Shown piece after piece: positions 15,848 through 24,808 of a stretch of 64,000 bases of DNA. The DNA is taken from positions 1 to 64,000 of the forward strand of contig CACXUV010000002.1 of the NCBI GenBank assembly GCA_902770845.1, given 5' to 3'. The position numbers and the translations under genes are program-made. Source of the stretch: an uncultured Prevotellaceae bacterium. GTDB lineage: Bacteria; Bacteroidota; Bacteroidia; Bacteroidales; Bacteroidaceae. The notes beneath the pieces are model-generated. The model was not told the origin of the DNA. It worked only from the letters and a program-made list of their open reading frames with translations, and ran no database searches. How positions within the stretch are numbered: the first letter of the stretch is position 1; every line of letters begins with the position of its first letter.

Positions 15848-17170
15848 TTATACGAAGCTGATGACACCGCCTACTTCCTGAGCGGGGGCTTCGTTCTGGT
15901 GCTGTGGCTCCTTGGGGGTTGCGGTCTGGCCGATGCTTTCCAGAATTTCGCGGGTGCGCTTGTAGGTGGGCGTCTGCTCCACAGCCGAGATGATGTCGTC
16001 GTTGTCGAGGTCTTCGGCACGGAAAATGTAGATGTTGGGCCGACGCTTGTAGCGGCGGCTGGTCTCAGAGTCGCCATAATACTTGCCGCGACGCTCTTCG
16101 CGCTGGGCTGCCTTCTCCTGCTCTTCGGCCAGTCGGTTGGCTGCTTCGCGGTCCAGCTTGGTCAGTCGTTCCTGCATGCCGTCGACGTTGGTCATGCCGA
16201 AGCCGGTGGCCAGGATGGTCACCTTTACCTTCTTGCCCAGTTCGGGGTCGTTGGCCACGCCCCATTTGATTTCGAAGTCGCCAAACTTGCCCATGAACTC
16301 GTGCACATAGTTCATCTCGTCCATCATGAAGTCGTCCTTGGAGTCCTTTTGCTTGCAGAAAGAGATGTTGAACAGGATTTTCTTGGCATTGAAGATGTCG
16401 TTGTCGTTGAGCAGCGGCGAGTTCAGCGCATCGTCGATGGCCTTCTTCACGCGGTCTTCGCCTTCGCCGTAGCCCGTCGACATGATGGCCACGCCACCAT
16501 CTTGGAGCACGGTCTTCACATCGTTGAAGTCGAGGTTGATGATGCCGTGGACGGTGATGATTTCGGCAATCGACTTGGCAGCGATAGACAGGGTGTCGTC
16601 GGCCTTTCCGAAGGCATCGAGGAACGAAAGGTCGGGATAGATGGCACGCAGGCGCTCGTTGTTGATCACGAGCAGGGCGTCTACGTGGTCGGCCATGCGC
16701 TCCACGCCGTCGAGGGCTTGGTCTATTTTCTTGTTGCCTTCGAAGCGGAAGGGTATGGTGACGATGCCCACGGTGAGGATGCCCATTTCCTTGGACACCT
16801 CGGCAATGACGGGTGCTGCGCCGGTGCCGGTGCCGCCGCCCATGCCAGCGGTGATGAAGGCCATGCGGGTGCCGTCGGAGAGCATGTTGCGAATGTCTTC
16901 GAGACTTTCTTCGGCGGCGGCGCGTGCCTTTTCAGGACGATTGCCAGCGCCCAGGCCCTCGCTGCCCAGCTGCAGTTTTACGGGCACGGGCGAGTCGTTG
17001 AGCGCCTGGTTGTCGGTGTTGCACACTACGAAGGTTACGTCGTGGATGCCTTCGCGATACATGTGGTTCACGGCGTTGCCGCCTCCGCCGCCCACGCCTA
17101 TGACTTTGATGATGCTGTGCTTCTCTTCGGGAATGCCGAAGTCGAGAATATCGTTGTTGTTGTCTGCCAT
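15848..17170 (-). CDS. ftsZ: Cell division GTPase FtsZ
   Basis: A tubulin homologue that polymerises into the division ring. It has 440 residues. The GTP-binding signature GGGTGTG is at 111-117 and the T7 synergy loop NLDFND at 212-217. A basic/acidic linker follows residue about 330, and the C-terminal tail ends EVGGVISFV. It is the last gene of the dcw operon, 53 bp after ftsA. The linker is rich in Glu and Arg (EEQEKAAQREERR), as in other Bacteroidota. Confidence 0.98.
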   Translation of the reverse strand: MADNNNDILDFGIPEEKHSIIKVIGVGGGGGNAVNHMYREGIHDVTFVVCNTDNQALNDSPVPVKLQLGSEGLGAGNRPEKARAAAEESLEDIRNMLSDGTRMAFITAGMGGGTGTGAAPVIAEVSKEMGILTVGIVTIPFRFEGNKKIDQALDGVERMADHVDALLVINNERLRAIYPDLSFLDAFGKADDTLSIAAKSIAEIITVHGIINLDFNDVKTVLQDGGVAIMSTGYGEGEDRVKKAIDDALNSPLLNDNDIFNAKKILFNISFCKQKDSKDDFMMDEMNYVHEFMGKFGDFEIKWGVANDPELGKKVKVTILATGFGMTNVDGMQERLTKLDREAANRLAEEQEKAAQREERRGKYYGDSETSRRYKRRPNIYIFRAEDLDNDDIISAVEQTPTYKRTREILESIGQTATPKEPQHQNEAPAQEVGGVISFV

Positions 17171-17223
17171 TTTTGTTTGTTTGTTTTGTGGGGTGATGTT
17201 GTTTGTGTGGGTGTGTGGGACTG

Positions 17224-18714
17224 TTATTCGTCTTCAGTGAGCTTGGTGGTGAAGTCGCTCATCTTGCGGCGGAATTTGTTCCAGAAGCTGTTTTCGCGGC
17301 GAATGCGCTCTTCTTCTTCCTTGCGTTTGCGCTCTTCTTCTTGCTGTATGCGTTTTTCCTCTTCTTGTTTGCGTTTTTCTTCTTCCTGTTTGCGTTCCTC
17401 TTCTTCACGCTTGCGGCGTGCTTCTTCCTCTGCCATTTTCTCTTCCTGCTCGGTTCGAATGACGCCGGGACCGGCCTCGGTGGCGCTGCGCGGTGTGCGG
17501 TCGGGGGCAGGCTTGGTGTTGCTGGCAGAGTTGTCCTGGAACAGGTCGCGGTTGGTGTCGAGCTCGCTTCCGGCGCAGTTGATGTAGCCCTTGGCCAGCA
17601 GGCCCAGCACGGTGTTCATCATGCCGTTGTGGGCTTTGATGAGTTCGTGGCTGGAGTTGATGGTGAGGGTCACGAACTTGGCCGTGCGAATCTTGTCGAT
17701 GTGGGTGTGGTTGGAGAAAGCCTTCTCGATGTTGCGCATGTTGGAACCGCCGCCCGTGAGGATGATGCCGCCCAGCAGCTTGTCGTAGTATTCGTTGGGA
17801 ATCTGTTCGCGCACGTTGAGCACGATTTCCTCCAGTCGGCCTTCCACGATGTCGATGAACTTGCGGCTCTCCACCTGTCGGTCCTGGTCGATGGAGTATT
17901 TCAGCGTGTCGTCGATCTCGTTGTTGTCGGTGAAGGCCGAAGCATACTTCAGTTTCATCTTTTCGGCGTCGGTTTCCTCCATTTGCAGCGAGGCAATGTC
18001 CTTCGTGATGTTGTTGGAGCCCAGGGGGATGACGGCCAGGTGGCGCAGCACGTTCTTGGAAAAGACGGCCACGGTGGTGGTGTCGGCGCCGATGTCGACC
18101 AGTGCACAGCCCGAACGCTTTTCGGCTTCGGTGAGCACGGCGTTGGCCAGGGCCAGCGGTGCCAGATACATCTCGACCACCTTGATGTCGGCCGTTTCGA
18201 AACACTTGTTCAGGTTCTGGAAGAAAGCCTTGCGCTCCAGAATGTTCAGGTAGTTGCCCTCCAGCCGCGAGGCACGAATGCCCACGGGGTCGAGCTGCAG
18301 TTGCGAGTCGACGCGATATTCCTGTTCGGCCACGTCGAGAATCTTCTGGTCGGGGTAGTCCAGCGTGCGGTTGGCCTCCATGAGCTCCACCACCATTTCC
18401 TGCGTGATGATGGTGTCGGCAGGCAGGTCTTTCGACACCACGTTGCGCACGCCGCGAATGCTCTGTCCGCCCACGCCCACAAACACCTGTGTGATGTGCA
18501 CCTTGAGCTGGGCCTCCAGTTTCTTCACGATGTTGGTGAGGCACTGTGCTGTCTTGTCGATGTTGTAAACCACGCCCTTGCGGATGAAGGACGACGAGTC
18601 TTCCTTTGCAATGGCCAGCACGCTGATGCTGCCGTCGGGCTTCTTCTGTCCGGCAATGCCCGTCACCTTCGATGAGCCGAGCTCAATTGCTACGATAAAT
18701 TCCTTGTCTGCCAT
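17224..18714 (-). CDS. ftsA: Cell division protein FtsA with charged C-terminal extension
   Basis: An actin-like membrane anchor for FtsZ, 496 residues against about 420 in Escherichia coli. N-terminal phosphate-binding segment ELGSSKVTGIAG and later GGIILTGGGSN are typical. The extra length is a Glu/Lys/Arg helix at about 415-475 built from repeats such as KQEEEKR, ahead of a terminal amphipathic helix (NSFWNKFRRKMSDF) that should bind the membrane. The repeat DNA could change length by slippage. It lies between ftsQ and ftsZ. Confidence 0.97.
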   Translation of the reverse strand: MADKEFIVAIELGSSKVTGIAGQKKPDGSISVLAIAKEDSSSFIRKGVVYNIDKTAQCLTNIVKKLEAQLKVHITQVFVGVGGQSIRGVRNVVSKDLPADTIITQEMVVELMEANRTLDYPDQKILDVAEQEYRVDSQLQLDPVGIRASRLEGNYLNILERKAFFQNLNKCFETADIKVVEMYLAPLALANAVLTEAEKRSGCALVDIGADTTTVAVFSKNVLRHLAVIPLGSNNITKDIASLQMEETDAEKMKLKYASAFTDNNEIDDTLKYSIDQDRQVESRKFIDIVEGRLEEIVLNVREQIPNEYYDKLLGGIILTGGGSNMRNIEKAFSNHTHIDKIRTAKFVTLTINSSHELIKAHNGMMNTVLGLLAKGYINCAGSELDTNRDLFQDNSASNTKPAPDRTPRSATEAGPGVIRTEQEEKMAEEEARRKREEEERKQEEEKRKQEEEKRIQQEEERKRKEEEERIRRENSFWNKFRRKMSDFTTKLTEDE

Positions 18715-18750
18715 ATCTTTTTATGTTTTTTCTTTTTCGTCTTGTCGTTT

Positions 18751-19497
18751 TTATCTTCGTTTGCAAATAATCTGGTTGTCGAACTCCACGCTGACGCGCG
18801 AGTATTTGTTCCATCCGGCCTGGCTCAGACCGTAGCGATAGAACTTGCGCAGGCGTTCCAGTTTGGTTCTCACCCCCGTGGGCTGGCCCAGATAGGCAAT
18901 GTGGTCGCCCACGCGCGGCACAATCTCTACAGAGCCGTCGCCGAGCACGTTGAACTGTTCTATCTGGTTCTTCCAGAAGTCGTCGGTGAGCACCAGACCG
19001 GCCAGCGGTGCCAGCACCTTTGCAGCATAGCTTTTGCTGATGCTGCCTGTGGCAATGATGAGGTTGCAGGTGTAGTCTGTTTGCGGCATCACCTCGCCGT
19101 GGCTGTCAACGAAGTAGTCGGCCCCTTCGGTCATGACGCGCACCACGGGTATGCGCTGTTTGATGTCGATGCACAGATGTCCGTGCTGTGTTTTGTAGCA
19201 CTGTGCCTGTTCTATGAGCTCGTTGCCCTGCAGCGTTTCCTCAATCTGTCGGGTGTTGATTTGGTTCATGGGTTGCGACACGGGGTAGATGCGGGCCGTG
19301 ACCAGCATTTGCTTCACGTGGTTGGGCGTAAGGAAGCCTTCCACCACCTCTTGCTCAATGTTGATGTTCACGTCGGTGCACAGGTTGTTCTGTTCGTCGG
19401 GCTTGTTGAAGGCGGTCATGGCCAGCACCAGATAGGCCCCCACCAGCATGTCGAGGGTCACGATGATGGCTTTCTTCCAGTTCACGTTCAGTTTCAT
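18751..19497 (-). CDS. ftsQ: Cell division protein FtsQ
   Basis: A 248-residue bitopic divisome protein. A single membrane helix at about 10-29 (AIIVTLDMLVGAYLVLAMTAF) is followed by a periplasmic POTRA-like domain (VVEGFLTPNHVKQMLV) and the FtsQ beta domain. Sequence similarity to proteobacterial FtsQ is weak. The assignment relies on topology, size and position between murC and ftsA. Confidence 0.88.
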   Translation of the reverse strand: MKLNVNWKKAIIVTLDMLVGAYLVLAMTAFNKPDEQNNLCTDVNINIEQEVVEGFLTPNHVKQMLVTARIYPVSQPMNQINTRQIEETLQGNELIEQAQCYKTQHGHLCIDIKQRIPVVRVMTEGADYFVDSHGEVMPQTDYTCNLIIATGSISKSYAAKVLAPLAGLVLTDDFWKNQIEQFNVLGDGSVEIVPRVGDHIAYLGQPTGVRTKLERLRKFYRYGLSQAGWNKYSRVSVEFDNQIICKRR

Positions 19498-19519
19498 GCG
19501 CGTTGTTGTTTTGTGGGTG

Positions 19520-20899
19520 TTAGAGTCTTGCTTGCAGAATGCGTGCTATCTGTGGCACCAGGTTGTCGAGATCGCCGGCACCCAGGATGACGAGCACGTC
19601 GAAAGAGCGGCCTTTCACCAGGTCGATGACTTGGTCTTTGCTCACGATCTGTTTCTCGATGCCGGGGCGCAGACGGTCGTAGATGAGCTGCGACGTGACG
19701 CCCTCGATGGGCTGTTCGCGTGCAGGATATATTTCGGTCAGGATCACCTCGTCGAGCTGGCTCAGCGCGTCGGCAAAGTCCTGGTAGAAATCGCGAGTGC
19801 GGGTGTACAGGTGGGGCTGGAAGATGGCCGTGATGTGGCGGTCTTTGTAAAGTTCGCGCAGACTGCGGGCACTCTGATAGATTTCCTTGGGGTGGTGGGC
19901 ATAGTCGCTCAGCAGCACCAGCCGGTCGGTCTTGATCTTGAAGTCGAATCGGCGGTCAACGCCCCCGTAGGTCTTCATGCCTATGCGCAGCTCGTCGGCT
20001 GTGCAGCCGGCCAGTTGGGCCATGGCCATGGCCGCCACGCCGTTCTCGATGTTGATGGGAATGGGCTGTCCCAGTTCCACGTTCTTGACACACTCGATGG
20101 GCGACACAAAGTCGAAGGTGATGGTTCCGTGCTCAATGCGTATGTTTTCGGCGTGGAAGTCGCCTTCGTCGCGGCTGTACTCATAGCGGCGCACGCCAGC
20201 GACCAGGTTCTCCTTCATCTCCAGGTTCTTGTGAATAATCAGGGCACCCTCGGGCTGAATGAGTTCGGTGTAGTGGCGGAAACTTTCCAGATAAGCCTCC
20301 TTGGTGCCGTAGATGTCGAGGTGGTCGGGGTCGGTCGATGTAATCACCGTCATGAACGGCGACAGGTGGTGGAACGAACGGTCGAACTCGTCGGCTTCGA
20401 TTACCACGTAGTCAGAGTTGGCCGACAGGATGTAGTTGGTGCCATAGTTCTTCGAAATGCCGCCCAGGAAGGCGTTGCAGTCCAGGTGACTTTGGTGCAT
20501 GATGTGGGCACACATGGTCGACGTGGTTGTCTTGCCATGCGTTCCGGCCACGCACAAGCCGCGCATCTGTCGGGTGAGCGTGCCCAGCACCTGTGCGCGC
20601 TTCTCAATGCAGAAGTTGTTCTGGCGGAAGAACTGCAGTTCCTTGTGGCTGTCGGGAATGGCAGGCGTGTAGACCACTAGGCATGTTTCCTGTTTCTTGC
20701 AGGTGTGCGGAATCTCGTCTACGTTTTCCTCATAGTGAATGACGGCCCCTTCCTTCTCCAGTTGTAGCGTCAGCGGTGTGGGTGTTTTGTCATAGCCGCC
20801 CACCACCAGGCCGCGACTTATGAAATAGCGGGCAATGGCGCTCATGCCAATGCCGCCGATGCCGATGAAGTAAACTGCTTTTATTTGTTTGCAATCCAT
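19520..20899 (-). CDS. murC: UDP-N-acetylmuramate--L-alanine ligase
   Basis: MurC adds L-alanine to UDP-MurNAc. It has 459 residues. The N-terminal Rossmann motif GIGGIGMS is at 13-20, the P-loop GTHGKTT at 119-125, and later Mur ligase motifs EADEFDRSF and DYAHHP are present. I chose the ATG at 20899 (MDCKQIKAVYF) over the in-frame ATG at 20950, whose extra residues do not fit the family. Confidence 0.96.
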   Translation of the reverse strand: MDCKQIKAVYFIGIGGIGMSAIARYFISRGLVVGGYDKTPTPLTLQLEKEGAVIHYEENVDEIPHTCKKQETCLVVYTPAIPDSHKELQFFRQNNFCIEKRAQVLGTLTRQMRGLCVAGTHGKTTTSTMCAHIMHQSHLDCNAFLGGISKNYGTNYILSANSDYVVIEADEFDRSFHHLSPFMTVITSTDPDHLDIYGTKEAYLESFRHYTELIQPEGALIIHKNLEMKENLVAGVRRYEYSRDEGDFHAENIRIEHGTITFDFVSPIECVKNVELGQPIPINIENGVAAMAMAQLAGCTADELRIGMKTYGGVDRRFDFKIKTDRLVLLSDYAHHPKEIYQSARSLRELYKDRHITAIFQPHLYTRTRDFYQDFADALSQLDEVILTEIYPAREQPIEGVTSQLIYDRLRPGIEKQIVSKDQVIDLVKGRSFDVLVILGAGDLDNLVPQIARILQARL

Positions 20900-20977
20900 G
20901 TTCTTGTTTTCTTTATTTGTTGGGCTGTTGACTGTTGATGCCGGTGGCATCGGCCAGTTTCAGTCCCGCTGTTTTCT

Positions 20978-22093
20978 TTACTTTTGAGCCAGTTTGATTA
21001 CTTCGCGAGCAATGATGTTGGCCGAGTCCGGCAGGGCCATCTTCAGCACATTGGCGCTGAGCGATGCCAGCTGGGCCTCGTCGTTCACGGTGTTGATGGC
21101 CAGCTCGATGAGTTTCTGCGGTGCTTCAGCGTCGCTCACGAACAGCGCTGCGCCGCGATTCACCAGTGCCATGGCGTTTTTGGTCTGGTGGTCTTCGGCC
21201 ACGTTGGGGCTGGGCACCAGAATCACGGGCTTGCCAATGAGGCAAAACTCGCTGATGCTGCTGGCTCCTGCACGGCTGATGACCAGGTCGGCAGCCTTGT
21301 AGGCCACGCCCATGTCGGTGATGAAGTCGGTCACCAACAGGTTCTTGGGCTGTCCTTTCTGCTTCAGCTGTTCGGCAATGTGCTGGCTGTAGTATTTGCC
21401 TGTTTGCCAAATGAACTGCAGTCCCGAGGCAGCAATGTCGTCGAGGTGGCCCAGTACGCTTTCATTGATGGTGCGTGCGCCCAGGCTTCCGCCCACGATG
21501 AGCACCGTCTTCTTGCCGGCATCCAGCGACAGGGAGCGCAAGGCGTCGTCGCGAGTCACGCTGGTGTCGAGCAGGGCCTGTCTCACGGGGTTGCCTGTCA
21601 GCATGATTTTCTCAGCAGGGAAGAAGCGTTCCATGCCCTCATAGGCCACGCATATTTTCTGAGCCTTCTTGGCCAGCAGCTTGTTGGTGACGCCTGCGTA
21701 GCTGTTCTGCTCCTGAATGAGGCAGGGAATGCCCATCTGTGCAGCCTTGTTCAGCGTGGGACCACTGGCGTAGCCGCCCACTCCCACAGCCACCATGGGC
21801 TTGAAGTCGCGAATGATTTTCTTGGCCATGCGCTGACTCTTCCATATCTTGAACAGCACCTTGATGTTGTTGAGCAGGTGCTTGCGGTCAAAACCGCAGA
21901 TGGGCAGTCCCTTGATTTCATAGCCAGCAGCTGGCACGCGCTGCATTTCCATGCGTCCTTCGGCTCCAACAAACAGTATTTTGGCATCAGGGCACTGGGC
22001 CTTGATGGCGTTGGCAATGGAGATAGCGGGGAAGATGTGGCCGCCGGTGCCGCCTCCGCTCACAATGACTCTTAGTTCTTCTTTTTCTTTCAT
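20978..22093 (-). CDS. murG: UDP-GlcNAc:lipid I N-acetylglucosaminyltransferase
   Basis: MurG makes lipid II at the inner face of the cytoplasmic membrane. It has 371 residues. The glycine loop GGGTGGH is at 13-19, and a second glycine-rich loop (VGGSLGARTINE) and SRAGASSISEF are family hallmarks. Its ATG at 22093 overlaps the TGA of a 15-codon mini-ORF created by a 44-bp duplication, so ribosomes may reach this start by coupling. Confidence 0.96.
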   Translation of the reverse strand: MKEKEELRVIVSGGGTGGHIFPAISIANAIKAQCPDAKILFVGAEGRMEMQRVPAAGYEIKGLPICGFDRKHLLNNIKVLFKIWKSQRMAKKIIRDFKPMVAVGVGGYASGPTLNKAAQMGIPCLIQEQNSYAGVTNKLLAKKAQKICVAYEGMERFFPAEKIMLTGNPVRQALLDTSVTRDDALRSLSLDAGKKTVLIVGGSLGARTINESVLGHLDDIAASGLQFIWQTGKYYSQHIAEQLKQKGQPKNLLVTDFITDMGVAYKAADLVISRAGASSISEFCLIGKPVILVPSPNVAEDHQTKNAMALVNRGAALFVSDAEAPQKLIELAINTVNDEAQLASLSANVLKMALPDSANIIAREVIKLAQK

Positions 22094-22168
22094 AACGTGT
22101 TGTATGATTTTATGTGGTGGCCGTTTTTTTCTTTCATAACGGGTTGCATGATTTTATGTGGTGGCCGT
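22087..22168. repeat. 44-nt-period tandem duplication at the ftsW-murG junction
   Basis: Two 38-bp copies (22087-22124 and 22131-22168), offset by exactly 44 nt, differ at only a few positions. The unit contains the end of ftsW (last codons and TAA) and the first codons of murG, so both the ftsW stop context and the murG start exist twice. Confidence 0.9.
22090..22137 (-). CDS. 15-codon decoy leader ORF before murG
   Basis: The duplicated murG start (ATG at 22137) reads MKEKNGHHIKSYNTL and stops at TGA 22092-22090, overlapping the true murG ATG as ATGA. The first four codons equal those of MurG (MKEK), then the frame runs through the duplicated ftsW end. Translation is inference: the ORF has the same upstream sequence as murG. 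Confidence 0.5.
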   Translation of the reverse strand: MKEKNGHHIKSYNTL

Positions 22169-23398
22169 ATTGATGCGCTTGGCCGAACGGCTGACGCTCA
22201 GGATGACACCAATGTAGGCACAGTTGATGATGGTCGATGTGCCGCCCTTGGAGATGAGGGGCAGTGGCTGGCCGGTCACGGGCATCAGGCCCACGGCCAC
22301 CAGCATGTTGATCGTGGCCTGCAGCACCAGCATCAGTGCCAGTCCCAGCACCAGAAAGGCCGGAAAGTTGTTTTCGCAGCGGCCTGCTATGCGTGCAGCA
22401 CGGAAGAGCAGGATGATGTAGAGGAACACCACGAAGATGGCGCCTAACAGTCCCATTTCCTCAATGACGATGGCGTAGATGAAATCGCTGAAAGCCTGAG
22501 GCAGGAAGTCGCGCTCGGTGGAGTTGCCCGGTCCCTTGCCGATGATGCCCGACGAGGCAATGGCAATGTTGGCATGGCCCACCTGGTAGTTCTTGTCGAT
22601 GTCGTAGTCCTTGGCAGCCACGTCGTTGCCGTCGGAGTGCTTCAGTATTCGGTTGCGCCAGGTGGCAAAGCGATGGAACACGCCGCCACCTTTGATTTCG
22701 TCCTTGCTGGCCGTCTGTGCCGTGGCAGTAGCCGTCTGTGGCTCATCGTTTTTCTGCTCCAGACTGCCCAGTGTGAGCACCAGGGTGAGGAAAACGGCTA
22801 TGAGCAGCACTCCAGCTCCCATCAGTTTGCCCAGCTGTGCCATGGGCACACGACCGATGAACATCATCATGAAGATGACCATGCACAGCAGTGCTGCGGT
22901 CGACAGATTCTCAATGCCGATGATGAAAGCCATGGGCATCAGCAGCCACAGCACATATTTGAAAGCTTTCTCATCGGCACCCTTGCCGTCGGCTCGCTGC
23001 ATGGCGCTCAGAATCTGAGCTGTTGCAAGCACCATGGTTCCCTTGGCTATTTCAGAAGGCTGGAAGGTGAAGCCCGCCAGCTTGATTACGCGGTTGGCAC
23101 CATTGATGCTTTCGCCGCCAACAAGCACCCAGAGCAGTGTGCTGAAGCTGATGAACAGCATGAGCGGTGTGATGATCTTGAAGTAGCGGCACGGGATGTT
23201 GAGCGTCACGATGGCCACGAACAGGCCGAACAGAATCATGCCCGTGTGGTAGAACAGGGGCATCATGTAGTTCTGCGACTTGTACGTCAGCGTGCTCGAT
23301 GCCGAGAATACCTCGACAATGCTGATGAGACAAAGGAAGAGGAATACCATCCAGATTACCTTGTCGCCTTTAAAGAGATTGCCTATTTTGTGGTTCAT
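22154..23398 (-). CDS. ftsW: Septal peptidoglycan polymerase FtsW (SEDS)
   Basis: A multi-spanning SEDS glycosyltransferase that polymerises lipid II at the septum with FtsI. It has 414 residues and about ten membrane segments. Conserved features include GGESINGANRVI, LAGFTFQPSEIAKG and the C-terminal LISKGGTSTI. A large hydrophilic loop (about residues 220-275) carries Gln/Thr/Ala-rich sequence (PQTATATAQTASKDE). It lies between murD and murG. Confidence 0.96.
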   Translation of the reverse strand: MNHKIGNLFKGDKVIWMVFLFLCLISIVEVFSASSTLTYKSQNYMMPLFYHTGMILFGLFVAIVTLNIPCRYFKIITPLMLFISFSTLLWVLVGGESINGANRVIKLAGFTFQPSEIAKGTMVLATAQILSAMQRADGKGADEKAFKYVLWLLMPMAFIIGIENLSTAALLCMVIFMMMFIGRVPMAQLGKLMGAGVLLIAVFLTLVLTLGSLEQKNDEPQTATATAQTASKDEIKGGGVFHRFATWRNRILKHSDGNDVAAKDYDIDKNYQVGHANIAIASSGIIGKGPGNSTERDFLPQAFSDFIYAIVIEEMGLLGAIFVVFLYIILLFRAARIAGRCENNFPAFLVLGLALMLVLQATINMLVAVGLMPVTGQPLPLISKGGTSTIINCAYIGVILSVSRSAKRINTATT

Positions 23399-23476
23399 AT
23401 TTTCTTTTTTTGCAGCGTTTCCAGTCTTACTGGTCTTTCTCCAGCCATGACGGCCATTCAGGTTTTGTGCCTGCTT

Positions 23477-24808
23477 CTATAGGTTTCTCACCAGTTCCTT
23501 GAACTGTTCGCCACGGTCTTCCATGTTCTTGAACAGGTCGAACGAGGCGCAGCAGGGGCTCAGCAGCACGGTTTCGCCCGGTTGTGCCAGTTCGTAGCAT
23601 GCTTCCACACATTCGCGCATGGAGTGAGTGTCGCGCACGGGCAGTCCCAGCTGGTCGAAGTTGTCGTGCAGTTTCTGGTTGTCGGCCCCCAGATAGACCA
23701 AGGCCGAGCACTTTTCCTTGACCAGCGGGATGATGGGTGCATAGTCGTTGCCCTTGTCCTTGCCGCCGATGATGAGCACCACGCGCGTCTTCATGGAGTC
23801 GAGCGCATACCAGCATGCATCCACGTTGGTGGCTTTCGAGTCGTTCACATACTGCACGCCGCGCACGGTAGTCACCTTTTCCAGGCGGTGCTCCACGCCG
23901 GGGAAGTCGCTCAGGCTTTTTCTAATCACCTCTTTCTTGATGCCGGCAATGTTGCCCGCGATGCCAGCAGCCAGCGAGTTGTAGATGTTGTGGCGGCCAG
24001 TCAGGCTCAGAGCCTCCTGCTCCATGTTGAAGGGTTCGGGCTTTTCGATGACATACTTGCCTTCTTCGATGTAGCCTATGGAGCCTTTCTCCTTCAGTTC
24101 CGAGAACGGGTAGCGAATGGCCTTGATGTCGTATTTCTCCAGTTCGCGCTGAATCACGGGGTCGTCGTTCCAGTAGATGAAGGCATCTTCGCACGTTTGG
24201 TTCTGCAGGATGCGCATCTTGGCATTGACGTAGTTCTGCATTTCGAAGTTGTAGCGGTCCAGGTGGTCGGGCGTGATGTTCAGCAGGATGGCAATGTTGG
24301 CGCGGAAGTCGTACATGTTGTCCAGCTGGAACGAGCTCAGCTCAATAATATAATATTGGTGTGGCTCTTCGGCCACCTGCAAGGCCAGCGAGTGTCCGAT
24401 GTTGCCTGCCAGTCCGCAGTCATAGCCCGCCTCGCGGAAGATGTGGTGGATGAGGCTGGTTGTGGTGGTCTTGCCGTTAGAGCCAGTGATGCAAATCATC
24501 TTTGCCGTTGTGTAGCGGCCAGCAAACTCAATTTCGCTGATGATGTGTATGCCCTTTTCAATTGCCTTCTTCACCATGGGAGCCGTGTCGGGGATGCCCG
24601 GGCTCTTGACGATTTCGTCGGCATTGAGAATCTTTTCCTCGGTGTGCTGTCCTTCCTCCCATTCAATGTGTCGGTCGTCGAGCATCTGCTTGTAGCGAAC
24701 AGCTATCTTCGACATGTCCGAAACAAACACGTCGAAGCCCTCTTTTTTTGCCAGTACTGCGGCACCTGCACCGCTTTCTCCGGCTCCTAATATAACGATT
24801 CTTTTCAT
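23477..24808 (-). CDS. murD: UDP-MurNAc-L-alanine--D-glutamate ligase
   Basis: MurD adds D-glutamate to UDP-MurNAc-L-Ala. It has 443 residues, with N-terminal ILGAGESGAGAA, P-loop GSNGKTT at 109-115, NDSKATN and GGKDKG. It overlaps mraY by 4 bp (ATGA). The 78-bp gap to ftsW holds no gene. Confidence 0.96.
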   Translation of the reverse strand: MKRIVILGAGESGAGAAVLAKKEGFDVFVSDMSKIAVRYKQMLDDRHIEWEEGQHTEEKILNADEIVKSPGIPDTAPMVKKAIEKGIHIISEIEFAGRYTTAKMICITGSNGKTTTTSLIHHIFREAGYDCGLAGNIGHSLALQVAEEPHQYYIIELSSFQLDNMYDFRANIAILLNITPDHLDRYNFEMQNYVNAKMRILQNQTCEDAFIYWNDDPVIQRELEKYDIKAIRYPFSELKEKGSIGYIEEGKYVIEKPEPFNMEQEALSLTGRHNIYNSLAAGIAGNIAGIKKEVIRKSLSDFPGVEHRLEKVTTVRGVQYVNDSKATNVDACWYALDSMKTRVVLIIGGKDKGNDYAPIIPLVKEKCSALVYLGADNQKLHDNFDQLGLPVRDTHSMRECVEACYELAQPGETVLLSPCCASFDLFKNMEDRGEQFKELVRNL

